A stretch of 64,000 nt of DNA, from NCBI GenBank assembly GCA_045568635.1, contig JBJLAO010000002.1:62001-126000 (forward strand), written 5' to 3'. The position numbers and the translations under genes were made by a program. Of the stretch, positions 45,076-56,103 are shown piece by piece. The DNA comes from MedAcidi-G1 sp000817085 (lineage in GTDB: Bacteria > Actinomycetota > Acidimicrobiia > Acidimicrobiales > MedAcidi-G1). Under the pieces are notes generated by a model. That model was not told where the DNA came from, did no database searches, and saw only the letters and a program-made list of their open reading frames with translations. Every line of letters starts with the position of its first letter. The stretch's first letter is position 1.

Positions 45076-48000
45076 ATGAGCGTTAAAAATGGGAAAAATT
45101 CGCGAGACGGCGGAATGCAATCCGCACAGGGTCTCTACGATCCCAGATTCGAACATGACTCTTGTGGAGTAAACTTTGTCTGTAATTTACGTGGAGAAGC
45201 AAGCCATGAAATCGTACAGATGGGTATTGGCGCTCTGTGTACTCTTCAGCATCGAGGTGCAATAGGCGCTGAGAAAAATACTGGCGATGGAGCAGGAATA
45301 TTGATGCAAATTCCCGACAAGCTTTATAGAGATGTCGTCGCTTTCGATTTACCGCCAAAAAATCATTATGCGACAGGTATAGCTTTCTTTTCTAGTGATC
45401 TAAATAAAACTGACAATGCGATAAAACAGTTAGAAAAACTTGCTGAAGAGGAAGACTTAGAAATAATCGGGTGGCGTGAACTTCCCATCGATCCATTCGA
45501 TATTGGGAAATCTGCCAAAGAGGCAATGCCACTCATGAAACAAATCTTTATTAGGTGCAAAGGGAATACTGCCTTATCTGGATTGGATTTAGATCGAAAA
45601 GTCTTCCCATTTAGAAAACGCGCTGAACGAGAAATCTATTCAGAACAGGAAGGTTACGAAACGTCTTCCGGTATGGGGTCTTCAACTAGTGACCAAATGG
45701 AAGTCTACTTTCCTTCGCTTTCCTCCAGGACAATTGTTTATAAAGGAATGCTTACAACTCCTCAGTTGGGTAATTTTTTTGTTGACCTCAATGACGAACG
45801 AACTGAAAGTGCGATGGTGTTGGTTCACTCTAGATTTTCTACCAATACCTTCCCGTCGTGGCCATTAGCTCACCCCTACAGGTTCGTCGCTCACAATGGA
45901 GAAATAAATACCGTTCAGGGCAACCGGAATTGGATGAGATCTAGAGAATCTCTTCTTAAAACAGGTTTAATTTCAGGCGAACTGGAGCGTCTCTTTCCAA
46001 TTTGCACCCCTGGGGCAAGCGATACGGCAAGCTTCGACGAAGTTTTAGAACTGCTAGTAATGGGTGGATACTCATTACCAGAAGCGGTTCTTATGATGAT
46101 TCCGGAACCATGGGAAAATCATCAAAACATGTCTCCCGAAAGACGTGCCTTTTACCAGTATTATTCGACTTTGATGGAGCCGTGGGATGGTCCAGCCTCC
46201 ATAGCATTCACAGACGGAACACTGATGGGTGCAGTTTTAGATCGAAACGGCTTGCGTCCAAGTAGATACTGGGTAACCAGCGATGATTTGGTTGTTATGG
46301 CAAGCGAAGTGGGAGTACTTGAAATACCACCTGAAAAAATTATCGAAAAAGGAAGACTCCAACCTGGAAGAATGTTTCTAATTGACACCGAAAAGGGACG
46401 GATAGTTCGCGACGAGGAAATAAAAGAAAATTTAGAGTCTGAAAGGCCTTATTCACAATGGCTAACAGACAATCTTGTGCATCTGCGTGATCTTTCAGAG
46501 GTTCCCGTTGAAAGGGAAAGTTCCTTATCTCTTTTGGAAAAACAGCAAGTTTTCGGATACACACATGAAGAAATTAAGCTTCTTATTGCCCCCATGGTGC
46601 GAGACCAGAAGGAAGCTATCGGATCAATGGGGAATGATGCACCAATCGCTGCTTTATCTCAACGATCAAGAAATCTTTATGACTATTTTCAACAACTTTT
46701 TGCTCAAGTCACAAACCCTCCGTTAGACGGAATACGCGAAGAGCTGATTACCGCTGTAGGCGTAAATATGGGTTCGGACCAAAACTTATTATTACCTGAA
46801 GAACGTTCATGCAAAAAATTGTTTTTACCAAGCCCAGTACTTACCGAAGCAGAGTTAGCCAAAATTGAAATGCTAAAAGAAAGCAGTGATTTTAAAGTTT
46901 TTCGAGTAGATGCAATTTTTGAAGTTGAAAAAAAAGAAGATGGCCTAAGAAGCAGCTTAGAGGAGTTGAGAAAAACTGCATCTGAAGCGGTTGCTGGTGG
47001 TGCAAATATTTTGATTATCTCTGATCGCTTAATATCAAAAACCATGGCTCCAATTCCCTCACTTCTAGCGGTAGGAGCTATTCACCACCACCTTATAAAT
47101 GAAAAAACAAGAAGTTTGACTGGAATCATAGTTGAGAGTGGAGACGCACGCGAAGTTCATCACATTGCCGCCTTGCTAGGTTATGGAGCATCAGCAGTTT
47201 GTCCATATACGGTTTACGAAACTATCGATTCGCTCATCGAAAAAGGAAAACATGATCTGAGCGATGAATTGAGTCCAGATAACGCAAGAAGAAATTATAT
47301 AACAGCTGTTGAGAAAGGCATTTTGAAAATAATGTCGAAAATGGGGATCTCTACAGTCGCGTCATACACAGGAGCGCAAATCTTTGAAGCAATAGGCTTA
47401 GGCCACGAAATAATCACTGAGTGTTTCAGCGGCACGGTGAGTCGATTAGGTGGAGTTGACTTTGGAGTCATAGCTGCTGAAGTCGAGCACAATCATCAAG
47501 TAGCTTTTCCAAATAATCCAGGTGCAAACATTCACCGAACTCTTAAAACTGGTGGCGAGTATCAATGGCGCCGTGAAGGTGAAATACATTTATTTAACCC
47601 TGAAACTGTATTTAAACTTCAGCATGCTACGAAAGAAGGTCGGTACGACATCTTTCGGGAATATACGAAAATGGTGGACTCTCAGTCTGAAGAACTGGCA
47701 ACTTTACGCGGTCTGCTAAAATTCAAAGCTTCGCGAAAAAATTCGATTCCGCTTGAGGAAGTAGAACCAGTATCTGAAATTGTCAAAAGATTTGCTACTG
47801 GAGCAATGTCATACGGTTCTATATCCGGAGAAGCGCATGAAACCCTAGCCATTGCAATGAACAGAATTGGAGGAAAATCTAACACCGGTGAAGGTGGAGA
47901 AGACGCAGAACGATTCACAGAAGATGAAAACGGAGACCTTCGTCGCTCAGCAATAAAGCAAGTTGCATCGGGGAGATTTGGGGTTACGAGTGAATACCTA

Positions 48001-49707
48001 GTGAATAGCGACGATTTGCAGATCAAGATGGCGCAGGGTGCCAAACCAGGAGAGGGCGGCCAACTTCCGGGGCATAAGGTTTACCCTTGGATCGCAAAGA
48101 CCCGTCACTCAACGCCTGGAGTGGGCTTGATATCGCCGCCACCGCATCATGATATTTATTCAATTGAAGATTTAGCTCAACTCATCTACGACCTAAAGAA
48201 TGCAAATCCTGAAGCACGTGTTCACGTGAAACTAGTTGCAGAAGTCGGCGTAGGCACAGTGGCAGCTGGTGTGTCGAAAGGACATGCTGATGTTGTTCTT
48301 ATATCTGGGCATGATGGGGGAACAGGTGCATCACCTCTAACATCGATAAAGCATGCTGGCGCGCCGTGGGAACTTGGTTTAGCGGAAACTCAACAAACAC
48401 TTCTTCTTAACGGATTACGCGACAGGATTGTTGTTCAGGTGGATGGCCAACTGAAAACTGGACGAGATGTTGTAATAGCGGCTTTACTAGGGGCGGATGA
48501 GTTTGGCTTCGCTACAGCTCCACTAGTAGTTATGGGCTGCATAATGATGCGAGCATGCCACTTGGACACATGCCCCGTAGGTGTAGCTACACAAAATCCT
48601 GAGTTGAGAAAAAAGTTCACAGGGAAACCTGAGTTTGTTGTCAATTTTTTTGAATTTATTGCAGAAGAAGTGAGAGAAATTTTAGCTGAACTTGGTTTTA
48701 GGAGCCTTGCCGAAGCCACCGGTCAAGTTGAATTCCTTGATACTGAAGAAGCAATCTCTCACTGGAAAGCTGATGGGTTGAACCTGGCGCCGATACTCTA
48801 CGCTCCTCCTTTGCCTGAAAATGCTGATCGACGGCAAACCACTTTTCAAGAGCATGGTTTAGAAGATGTGCTAGATCGCGAGCTTATAAAAAAATCGACC
48901 GCTTCTTTAGAGGATAAAGAGTTAAGTGTTATCAACTCATCAGTTAATAACACTGACCGTTCGGTTGGAACGCTTCTTGGGTATGAACTTACGAAACGCC
49001 ATGGAGGAGAAGGACTGCCAGATGGAACTATCTCTGTGAATATGAATGGGTCCGCTGGTAACAGTTTTGGAGCCTTCATTCCTTCGGGAATAACTTTACG
49101 CTTGGAGGGGGATGCAAACGACTACGTCGGTAAAGGTCTTTCAGGGGGAAAAATATATGTTTACCCACATCAAAAATCAGTATTTAAGGCAAATGAACAA
49201 GTGATAGCCGGAAATGTTCTTCTTTATGGGGCGACGTCCGGAGAAGCTTTTTTTAGCGGACTAGTTGGAGAAAGATTTTGCGTTAGGAATTCAGGGGCGA
49301 CTGCGGTAGCCGAAGGAATCGGAGATCACGGGTGCGAATATATGACCGGAGGGCGTGTAGTTGTTCTAGGTGAAACAGGAAGAAATTTTGCCGCCGGAAT
49401 GTCGGGAGGGATCGCATTTGTTTATGACCCAATGAATAAATTCCACCCGAAAGTAAATCCAGAAATGGTAATTCTTGAAAAAAGTGATTCAGAGGATTTA
49501 CAGTGGCTTAAAGAGCTCATAGTTAGATATACGGAAGAAACAAAATCTGCTCTAGGTGAAACGCTTATAAATGATTGGGATAATTCATCTCAACACTTCG
49601 TGAAAGTAGTGCCAGTTGATTACAAGCGTGTACTAGAAGCTGCAGAAGCTGCAAAGATTACTGGCAGAGATGAAACTGAAGCAGTAATGGCTGCTTCAAG
49701 GAAGTAA
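45076..49707 (+). CDS. gltB: Glutamate synthase (NADPH) large subunit
   Basis: 1543 residues from the ATG at 45076; an in-frame TTG at 45016 is improbable. A short propeptide precedes Cys30 of HDSCGVNF, the glutaminase nucleophile exposed by cleavage. Domains in order: class II amidotransferase (about 30-440), central domain, FMN-binding synthase barrel with GEGGEDAERF, KPGEGGQLPGHKV and GHDGGTGASPL (about 830-1200), the 3Fe-4S cluster at CHLDTCPVG, and the C-terminal beta-helix domain. Makes glutamate from glutamine and 2-oxoglutarate together with GltD. Confidence 0.97.
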   Translation: MSVKNGKNSRDGGMQSAQGLYDPRFEHDSCGVNFVCNLRGEASHEIVQMGIGALCTLQHRGAIGAEKNTGDGAGILMQIPDKLYRDVVAFDLPPKNHYATGIAFFSSDLNKTDNAIKQLEKLAEEEDLEIIGWRELPIDPFDIGKSAKEAMPLMKQIFIRCKGNTALSGLDLDRKVFPFRKRAEREIYSEQEGYETSSGMGSSTSDQMEVYFPSLSSRTIVYKGMLTTPQLGNFFVDLNDERTESAMVLVHSRFSTNTFPSWPLAHPYRFVAHNGEINTVQGNRNWMRSRESLLKTGLISGELERLFPICTPGASDTASFDEVLELLVMGGYSLPEAVLMMIPEPWENHQNMSPERRAFYQYYSTLMEPWDGPASIAFTDGTLMGAVLDRNGLRPSRYWVTSDDLVVMASEVGVLEIPPEKIIEKGRLQPGRMFLIDTEKGRIVRDEEIKENLESERPYSQWLTDNLVHLRDLSEVPVERESSLSLLEKQQVFGYTHEEIKLLIAPMVRDQKEAIGSMGNDAPIAALSQRSRNLYDYFQQLFAQVTNPPLDGIREELITAVGVNMGSDQNLLLPEERSCKKLFLPSPVLTEAELAKIEMLKESSDFKVFRVDAIFEVEKKEDGLRSSLEELRKTASEAVAGGANILIISDRLISKTMAPIPSLLAVGAIHHHLINEKTRSLTGIIVESGDAREVHHIAALLGYGASAVCPYTVYETIDSLIEKGKHDLSDELSPDNARRNYITAVEKGILKIMSKMGISTVASYTGAQIFEAIGLGHEIITECFSGTVSRLGGVDFGVIAAEVEHNHQVAFPNNPGANIHRTLKTGGEYQWRREGEIHLFNPETVFKLQHATKEGRYDIFREYTKMVDSQSEELATLRGLLKFKASRKNSIPLEEVEPVSEIVKRFATGAMSYGSISGEAHETLAIAMNRIGGKSNTGEGGEDAERFTEDENGDLRRSAIKQVASGRFGVTSEYLVNSDDLQIKMAQGAKPGEGGQLPGHKVYPWIAKTRHSTPGVGLISPPPHHDIYSIEDLAQLIYDLKNANPEARVHVKLVAEVGVGTVAAGVSKGHADVVLISGHDGGTGASPLTSIKHAGAPWELGLAETQQTLLLNGLRDRIVVQVDGQLKTGRDVVIAALLGADEFGFATAPLVVMGCIMMRACHLDTCPVGVATQNPELRKKFTGKPEFVVNFFEFIAEEVREILAELGFRSLAEATGQVEFLDTEEAISHWKADGLNLAPILYAPPLPENADRRQTTFQEHGLEDVLDRELIKKSTASLEDKELSVINSSVNNTDRSVGTLLGYELTKRHGGEGLPDGTISVNMNGSAGNSFGAFIPSGITLRLEGDANDYVGKGLSGGKIYVYPHQKSVFKANEQVIAGNVLLYGATSGEAFFSGLVGERFCVRNSGATAVAEGIGDHGCEYMTGGRVVVLGETGRNFAAGMSGGIAFVYDPMNKFHPKVNPEMVILEKSDSEDLQWLKELIVRYTEETKSALGETLINDWDNSSQHFVKVVPVDYKRVLEAAEAAKITGRDETEAVMAASRK

Positions 49708-49711
49708 CGAG

Positions 49712-51172
49712 ATGGGCAACGATAGGGGATTCTTAGAGCACGACCGTGAAGTCCCTGAAAGACGACCGGTTTCAGTCCGTTTAAAAGACTGGAATGAAGT
49801 ATATGAAGACTTTGCTGATGAACGCTTAAAAGTTCAAGCAAGCCGCTGTATGGATTGCGGAATCCCGTTTTGTAATAGTGGTTGCCCACTAGGAAATCTG
49901 ATTCCTGAGTGGAACGATCTTGTTTACAGAGATCAATGGGAAGAAGCAAGTCACCGTCTACATGCAACAAACAATTTTCCTGAATTTACCGGAAGGTTAT
50001 GTCCAGCGCCTTGTGAAGGTTCCTGTGTTCTTGGAATTAACGAACCGCCTGTAACAATTAAACAGGTTGAGGTTTCAATTATTGATCATGCGTGGGAAAT
50101 GGGTTGGGTGAAACCGATAATCCCACAAATACAAACTGGAAAGAGAATTGCGGTGGTTGGCTCTGGCCCTGCAGGTTTAGCGGCAGCTCAGCAGTTGACT
50201 CGCGTTGGACATGAGGTTGTTGTTTTTGAAAAAGCAGACCGAATAGGTGGTCTCTTAAGATATGGAATACCAGAGTTCAAACTGGAAAAAAAACATCTGG
50301 ATCGTAGGTTAGCTCAAATGGAAGTTGAGGGAACAGAGTTTCGTGCAAGTACTGAGATTGGTGTGGACATCACAGCCGAAGAATTAATGAAAGGTTTTGA
50401 TGCAGTTGTATTAGCCGGTGGATCTACTCAATGGCGAGATTTGCCAATACCAGGAAGAGAGCTTGAAGGAATACATCAGGCAATGGAATACCTTCCGCAA
50501 TCAAATCGGATTCAAGAAGGTGATAAAAACACTGAAACTATTTCTGCTGAAGGTAAAAAAGTCGTGATTATAGGCGGTGGAGATACGGGTGCTGATTGCC
50601 TCGGTACTGCGCTTCGTCAAGGAGCTGAGATAGTGAACCAGTTTGAGATAATGCCCCGCCCTCCAGAAGACCGTTCAGATTCAAACCCATGGCCAACTTG
50701 GCCATTGGTTTACAGGGTCTCATCTGCACACGAAGAAGGCGGTAAAAGGATATTTGCTATTAACACCTCTGAATTTGTGGGTGAGAATGGCAGTGTTAGA
50801 TGCCTGAAAACTCATAAAGTCGAACAAGTATTTCAAGACGGAAAGATATCTTTCGAAGAAATTGAAAACTCGGAAGAAGAAATCGAAGCGGACCTTGTTC
50901 TTTTAGCACTTGGATTTACTGGACCCGAAAGTTCACCTATCCTCGAACAGCTTGGAGTCGAATTGGATAATCGCGGCAACGTGGACAGGTCTGAAACTTA
51001 CGAAACCTCGATCGAAAGAGTGTTTACTTGTGGAGACATGGGACGCGGTCAATCATTAATAGTTTGGGCCATAGCTGAAGGAAGAGGTTGCGCTGCTTCG
51101 GTCGACGAATTTTTGATGGGAACTACGGAGTTGCCTAGATCTGTTTCAGCAAAAGAAATGCCTTTAAGTTAG
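49712..51172 (+). CDS. gltD: Glutamate synthase small subunit
   Basis: 486 residues, starting 4 nt after gltB. The N-terminal domain has the Cys motif CMDCGIPFCNSGCPLGNLIP and a second set RLCPAPCEGSCVLG for two [4Fe-4S] clusters; FAD binding at VVGSGPAGLAAAQQL, NADPH binding at IIGGGDTGADCLGTALRQG, and FTCGDMGRGQSLIVWAIAEG near the end. It passes electrons from NAD(P)H to GltB. The stop overlaps the stop of the converging hydrolase by 4 nt. Confidence 0.97.
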   Translation: MGNDRGFLEHDREVPERRPVSVRLKDWNEVYEDFADERLKVQASRCMDCGIPFCNSGCPLGNLIPEWNDLVYRDQWEEASHRLHATNNFPEFTGRLCPAPCEGSCVLGINEPPVTIKQVEVSIIDHAWEMGWVKPIIPQIQTGKRIAVVGSGPAGLAAAQQLTRVGHEVVVFEKADRIGGLLRYGIPEFKLEKKHLDRRLAQMEVEGTEFRASTEIGVDITAEELMKGFDAVVLAGGSTQWRDLPIPGRELEGIHQAMEYLPQSNRIQEGDKNTETISAEGKKVVIIGGGDTGADCLGTALRQGAEIVNQFEIMPRPPEDRSDSNPWPTWPLVYRVSSAHEEGGKRIFAINTSEFVGENGSVRCLKTHKVEQVFQDGKISFEEIENSEEEIEADLVLLALGFTGPESSPILEQLGVELDNRGNVDRSETYETSIERVFTCGDMGRGQSLIVWAIAEGRGCAASVDEFLMGTTELPRSVSAKEMPLS

Positions 51173-51855
51173 AACGGTTGGGCGTCTAAAAAATCTAATG
51201 CAGCGTCAATGAAGCCGAAATTTTTGGGTGTAGCAAAGTGATCGACACCAGGAAGGGTTACTAGTTTCACCTCTGGTAATGCATTTACGAGTTGATCAGG
51301 TGGAAACACGAAATCATTTTCACCAACTACAACTAAAGTTGGTCTAGTTAAATTAGAAAGAGACTCTTTTGAAAATACGGGAGAATTTTTACGCCTAATG
51401 AAGGCTGCTAGAGCCTCACGGTTAGCGTCGGGGGATTCTGGAAGTTGTGCAAAATATCTAAGTTCTGGAGTGTCAGCAGAGCCACTTTCTACAGCCTTAG
51501 CTATTGCGTCGCGAAAGTTTATATCTCTTTCGAATAAATTTTTTCCAACTCCTGAAACCACAAGCCGGTTGAATCTGTTGGGATTTACAGAAGCCAAATG
51601 TAAAAGAACTGCTGCACCCATAGAGAAGCCAATAGCGTCAACTGGATGCTCGGGGAAGTGAGAAAGTACGTTCTCTTCTAGATTCTCATATGCAGCTGAA
51701 TCAGTTGGCTTTTCCGCTGAACCATGGCCAAGCATGTCTATTCCTATCACCTCGCGACCTGCATCTTCGAGAAGCGCAGTCCAACCATTAGCGACCCAAG
51801 TCGAATTATAAGAAGTTCCAAAACCGTGCAGGCAAACAACCGGGTGGGTGCTCAT
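51169..51855 (-). CDS. Alpha/beta hydrolase
   Basis: 228 residues. Hydrolase fold with the oxyanion HGFG near the start, nucleophile elbow IGFSMGAA (Ser about 79), acid Asp in VVGENDFVFP and His in LPGVDHFATP. No signal peptide. The substrate cannot be told; the small size fits esterase or lactonase-like enzymes. It follows the AftD-like gene on the same strand by 9 nt, so it may be the distal gene of that envelope cluster or simply co-transcribed. Confidence 0.88.
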   Translation of the reverse strand: MSTHPVVCLHGFGTSYNSTWVANGWTALLEDAGREVIGIDMLGHGSAEKPTDSAAYENLEENVLSHFPEHPVDAIGFSMGAAVLLHLASVNPNRFNRLVVSGVGKNLFERDINFRDAIAKAVESGSADTPELRYFAQLPESPDANREALAAFIRRKNSPVFSKESLSNLTRPTLVVVGENDFVFPPDQLVNALPEVKLVTLPGVDHFATPKNFGFIDAALDFLDAQPF

Positions 51856-51864
51856 GAAAGAACC

Positions 51865-54800
51865 CTACTCGTGAGAAGTGTTTCTATTGCGGCTGTTTAA
51901 TAATTCATAAAAAGCTGCCGCAGCAATGAAGAGAATTGCTATAACCCCCAAGATATGGAAACGCTCAAAAAACAGGGGCCAGACAAAATCTCTCGGGTAT
52001 CTTTCTTTTATCTGATTGAGCACTATGAAAAGTGACGCTGTGCTCATGAATAAAAAAGAAGAAAGTAAAAGCGTGTAGTCAGGTAAATGCAATCTGGTAG
52101 ATAAGAAGAATATCAAAGCAATTATCAGTGAAATGAAAAGAAGCTTTGGAAGATTTATAGCACTAAAAATAAGAACAATAATGCTAAATAATAATGCAGT
52201 AGATTTTTTCCATTTTTTGTGACGATTATCTGAACTTCGTCTGAAACATGGCGATGAACTGCCTTGGGTGCGGTCCGGTAATGATCGAAAAGCCAATGTT
52301 AGAGAAAGGAGTACTGATATTATTGAAATTATCAGAGCTACCCACACCGTATTTTGAGGTTGCCAGTGAAGTGACAAATCCATCACTTCGTCTACTTCTG
52401 GATCAATTAACCATCCATTAGCAAAACCATTTATTAGAACTGGCGATTTATCAGACCCACCGTTGCCGTTTTTTAAAATCCAGCCTTTGTTGAAACTTTG
52501 ACCAAGAATAAGCCAAAAGGGTTCTTGAGTTTCAGAAATCGAAAGATCAATTTTTGTACGAGAGTTTTTAAGAGTAGAGACTTTTGGCAACTCTCTGGTA
52601 AGGGTCGTTCCATTAGCAATGGACCCTGAAGTTAATACGAGTCTATCGATATCAAATCCAGTCAAAAAACCAGGTACTGCACTGAGGGTTTGCTCTCCGT
52701 CTTTCAATTTTAAGAGCGAATTATCGCACGCTTCTAGTGTCAGAACCTCGTAACTACCACCGAAGACCCTAATACTTATGGGGGAGTCGTTAAATTTTAA
52801 TAGATCGCTCCGACAAGCAGAGTCAACGTAATTATTTTTCTCAGTACCCACTGGCACACCGGATATTTCTGAAATACCTAGCGGCATTATCTGAGGCAAC
52901 CCGGAATACCAATCCATAGTGGTTCGATTAGCTATTTCGTCAAAAGTTATCGAAATACTCTTTGCTTTGAAAGGGCTGTTACTGAAACTAACAGTTTCTC
53001 TTTTTATACCTTCTGCAGATATTTTGCCAGGTGTGGAAACAGAGGAGAGAGGAACTCCATCTGCGTATAAAGTAATTCGTCTGGGAACTGAGTGGTTACC
53101 ATCTGCTATATAGGTAACAGAAATGTTTTTAAAAGCTTGAATGTCTTCAGTTTCGTACACGAGAAAGCTGTCTATGGGATTCCCAATTCCGGTTCGCCAG
53201 GCTGTATCAAAATTTGAGTCGAATGCCGATCGAGGTGAAGAACTTAGATCCCCAGACAATGAACTGGATGCTTCAAGAGATATTTTTTCTATTCCGAGAA
53301 GTTCGTCGATAAGTGAAGAATTTGCTTCTGTAGAGAGACGGACATTCCCTCCTAAATGAAAGTCGCGTTTCCAAGGGATAGAAAAGGATCTGGATATCAT
53401 TTCTTCAGGGTCAGAACGGATCGGGTCAAGGGGGTCTGATCGTTCGCGAGAAGCTATTACAACGAGTTCTGAACCAAGATCTTGTTGGAGTATGTTGAGT
53501 ATGTCGCTTGGCATTCTTATCGATTCTTCGGGTGAAATATCATTAATTTGAATTGTGGAGAAACCCACACCAGTTACACCTGCGTAATAATCGAGCTTTC
53601 CTACGTCTGTTTCCAAGATTTCGATACGCGCTGAGGAGGAGATTACAGAATCAAACTGAACGATTTGACCGGGTTCGCTGCGTGAGACTTCACCAAGTTG
53701 AACGTCTATGCTCTGATCGTTAAAGTGAACTCTGACTTTAGTCACCCATCGGTTTTGACCAATTCCGTTAACTTGAGCGAATCTAATTTTTTCTACAGGA
53801 ATTTTTTCGTCAAACGATAAGTTTAATTCTTCACCAATTACTTTGTTGAAAGCCCCCACGGTCCATGCTGTTTCAGGTAATGAATCAATTGCATGAAATG
53901 GTCTGTCACCAGCAGTGAAAGTAACAGGATTTCCATAAGAAGAAGCATTTGCACGAATTCTTTTCTGCTCCGAATAACTGATAGTAGAAGGATGAGACCC
54001 AAAAGAATTTAATCGATGATCCGATAAATCTTGCTGATTGGGTTCTTCATCAAGACGCTCTGTGTATCCCTTAGTTTCTCTGATTGTTCCCCAACGTTGT
54101 CCAGATTTTCGATTTGTGTCGGTAATTACTATCCGACTTTGTTGGGTAAGCATTGAACTTAAATCGTCTGGCGATTCAAGGTAACTGGAGCTCATAATCA
54201 CTGGTCGCCCTGCTTCCAGTAATCCTTCAGAAGCGGCGTGAACTATACCCTCTGCATCACCAGAAATTATTATTGCTCGAATTGGATCGGCTAAATGAAC
54301 TATCTCAACTGGTTCATCAAGTCCAAACACCGCTGATGGGGGAGGTGTCGCGTATGAGTCGGGAATCGCTAGAGTGTGCTCGTCTAACATGGGTCGTTCA
54401 GGGCCTGCAATGTTACTTACACGTTCACCAAATTCGACAGGAGAAGCAAACCCTGGGGCGTCAACTATCTGCCTCCAGAACTCTTTGGGTCGAGGGGTTC
54501 TAAACCGTTCGAACTGTAAATCTGAACGAACGACAACATCACCAACGTTCATAAGTTGAGCTATAGGGGCTAACGAATTTTTATTGAATCTTCCTTCCTG
54601 TATTTCACGATCAAATGCTACGAGGAGTTCAGCTGAAGGTCCTGTTCCTAGAGGTATAAGTTCTCGTGAAGCGTAGGGGCGGTCCATTAAACCTGGTAGG
54701 ACTGGATCGCCTGAATTGCCCCACCTGTATGCAGAGAAGTCTGCACCCGGAATTTCTAAAACACGGGTTTTAGATCCGTTGGATTCTAAATAATCAGCAG

Positions 54801-56103
54801 TTTCATGCCAGTACTCAGGAATTTTTTCAGGTCTTTGAACTGTTTCACCTAAGAGGTTTCCCATCCATAGCGGGGACAGATTTCCAATAATTAGAAGTGA
54901 AATTAGAATAGTTGCGAAATGCTCAACTCGGGGTCTAAATGAGCTTAAAGCGGCGATACCAGCTCCGAGAAAAACCGCTAGTGACAGTAAGAGAAGCGGT
55001 AAAACTCTTGGAGTGCTTCTAAGCGCAAGACCAGAATCGCTTAAAGTCCATTCGCGAAATACTCGCCCTAGGAGTGAAGGAGAATCGTACGGATGAGATC
55101 CGATAGCGATAAGCATCGATATGAACATCAAAGCTAGTAAGTGGCCGCGGTATCGGAATTTTACAAAAGCAGAAACGAGAAGAGCTAATAGAGGAAGAGC
55201 GAAAGATAAGGGTAAAGCCCATCGTGTGTATGCAGTGGAAGGTTCTATCCATGCACCAACTCGGCCCTGCCCATAGAAATACCAATACCCAAGGCCGCGA
55301 AAAAGTTCTGGAGCAGTCGCAGCGTCTGAGACAACACGATAATTTTCGGTTAAACGAAGTGTGGGAAGCCCGTATTGAGCTTGTATAAAGAGACCGACCA
55401 TCCACCAGACACCAGTTGCTATAAAAGCAGTTCCAATTTTTAAAGCAGTTTTTCTTACTTCCCGCCAAGTAGCGGATTTATCCATAGCAGACCAAACAAG
55501 CCAAGTTAATGGGCCTAGTCCTACTAGAAGTAGAGAACTGGCATTAACACCACCGATTGTTAATGTAACTAACCCAAAAAGGGCAGGATGTCTCCAGCCA
55601 GGGGTGCGTAATGAACGAACAGTTAGTGCCATTAGCCAAGGCAGGCCGGCCCATGGTAAAAGTATGACAGAATGACGATCTATATAGTTAAGTAGATAAG
55701 GACTTAGCATGTATGAGAGGGAAGCGACGAGTATCGCACCGCCTTTCCATCCAAGAGTTTTAAGAAACCAACGAACGCCCAGACCAGCTGCGAGAATTAT
55801 TGAACCAAGCCATAAACGTTGAACTACCCAGTCGGGAATCGCTAGTAGATCGCCGAGAGCAAAAAAAGGTCCTATTGGCCAGAGGTAGCCTATGTTTTGA
55901 TGAGTTACTGTTCCAAAAGCCAACTCAGGCTGCCACATGTAAGCTGCTCGTTCTAAGAGACGAAATGGATCTAAGTACAAATACGCCTTCGTATCAGCGG
56001 CGACACGTCCTGGGTCGTTAAAAAATAAGGGTAAATAGGAAATAAAAATCATCGCGTACACTTGGCTTCGGTCACGTAAGAAAAATTTCATATTGCTAAT
56101 CAT
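51865..56103 (-). CDS. aftD: AftD-like alpha-(1->3)-arabinofuranosyltransferase (GT-C)
   Basis: 1412 residues from the ATG at 56103 (an ATG at 56091 is also possible); the ORF extends upstream but overlaps the GT4 gene. N-terminal multi-helix GT-C domain with ADTKAYLYLDPFRLLERAAY in the first outer loop (acidic residues for the lipid-phosphate sugar donor), as in the DUF3367/AftD family. A large extracytoplasmic part contains carbohydrate-binding-like repeats (for example AIDSLPETAWTVGAF and SAFDSNFDTAWRTG, discoidin-type), and C-terminal helices follow. In mycobacteria AftD adds arabinofuranose to arabinogalactan/LAM. The start overlaps the GT4 stop (ATGATTAG). Confidence 0.85.
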   Translation of the reverse strand: MISNMKFFLRDRSQVYAMIFISYLPLFFNDPGRVAADTKAYLYLDPFRLLERAAYMWQPELAFGTVTHQNIGYLWPIGPFFALGDLLAIPDWVVQRLWLGSIILAAGLGVRWFLKTLGWKGGAILVASLSYMLSPYLLNYIDRHSVILLPWAGLPWLMALTVRSLRTPGWRHPALFGLVTLTIGGVNASSLLLVGLGPLTWLVWSAMDKSATWREVRKTALKIGTAFIATGVWWMVGLFIQAQYGLPTLRLTENYRVVSDAATAPELFRGLGYWYFYGQGRVGAWIEPSTAYTRWALPLSFALPLLALLVSAFVKFRYRGHLLALMFISMLIAIGSHPYDSPSLLGRVFREWTLSDSGLALRSTPRVLPLLLLSLAVFLGAGIAALSSFRPRVEHFATILISLLIIGNLSPLWMGNLLGETVQRPEKIPEYWHETADYLESNGSKTRVLEIPGADFSAYRWGNSGDPVLPGLMDRPYASRELIPLGTGPSAELLVAFDREIQEGRFNKNSLAPIAQLMNVGDVVVRSDLQFERFRTPRPKEFWRQIVDAPGFASPVEFGERVSNIAGPERPMLDEHTLAIPDSYATPPPSAVFGLDEPVEIVHLADPIRAIIISGDAEGIVHAASEGLLEAGRPVIMSSSYLESPDDLSSMLTQQSRIVITDTNRKSGQRWGTIRETKGYTERLDEEPNQQDLSDHRLNSFGSHPSTISYSEQKRIRANASSYGNPVTFTAGDRPFHAIDSLPETAWTVGAFNKVIGEELNLSFDEKIPVEKIRFAQVNGIGQNRWVTKVRVHFNDQSIDVQLGEVSRSEPGQIVQFDSVISSSARIEILETDVGKLDYYAGVTGVGFSTIQINDISPEESIRMPSDILNILQQDLGSELVVIASRERSDPLDPIRSDPEEMISRSFSIPWKRDFHLGGNVRLSTEANSSLIDELLGIEKISLEASSSLSGDLSSSPRSAFDSNFDTAWRTGIGNPIDSFLVYETEDIQAFKNISVTYIADGNHSVPRRITLYADGVPLSSVSTPGKISAEGIKRETVSFSNSPFKAKSISITFDEIANRTTMDWYSGLPQIMPLGISEISGVPVGTEKNNYVDSACRSDLLKFNDSPISIRVFGGSYEVLTLEACDNSLLKLKDGEQTLSAVPGFLTGFDIDRLVLTSGSIANGTTLTRELPKVSTLKNSRTKIDLSISETQEPFWLILGQSFNKGWILKNGNGGSDKSPVLINGFANGWLIDPEVDEVMDLSLHWQPQNTVWVALIISIISVLLSLTLAFRSLPDRTQGSSSPCFRRSSDNRHKKWKKSTALLFSIIVLIFSAINLPKLLFISLIIALIFFLSTRLHLPDYTLLLSSFLFMSTASLFIVLNQIKERYPRDFVWPLFFERFHILGVIAILFIAAAAFYELLNSRNRNTSHE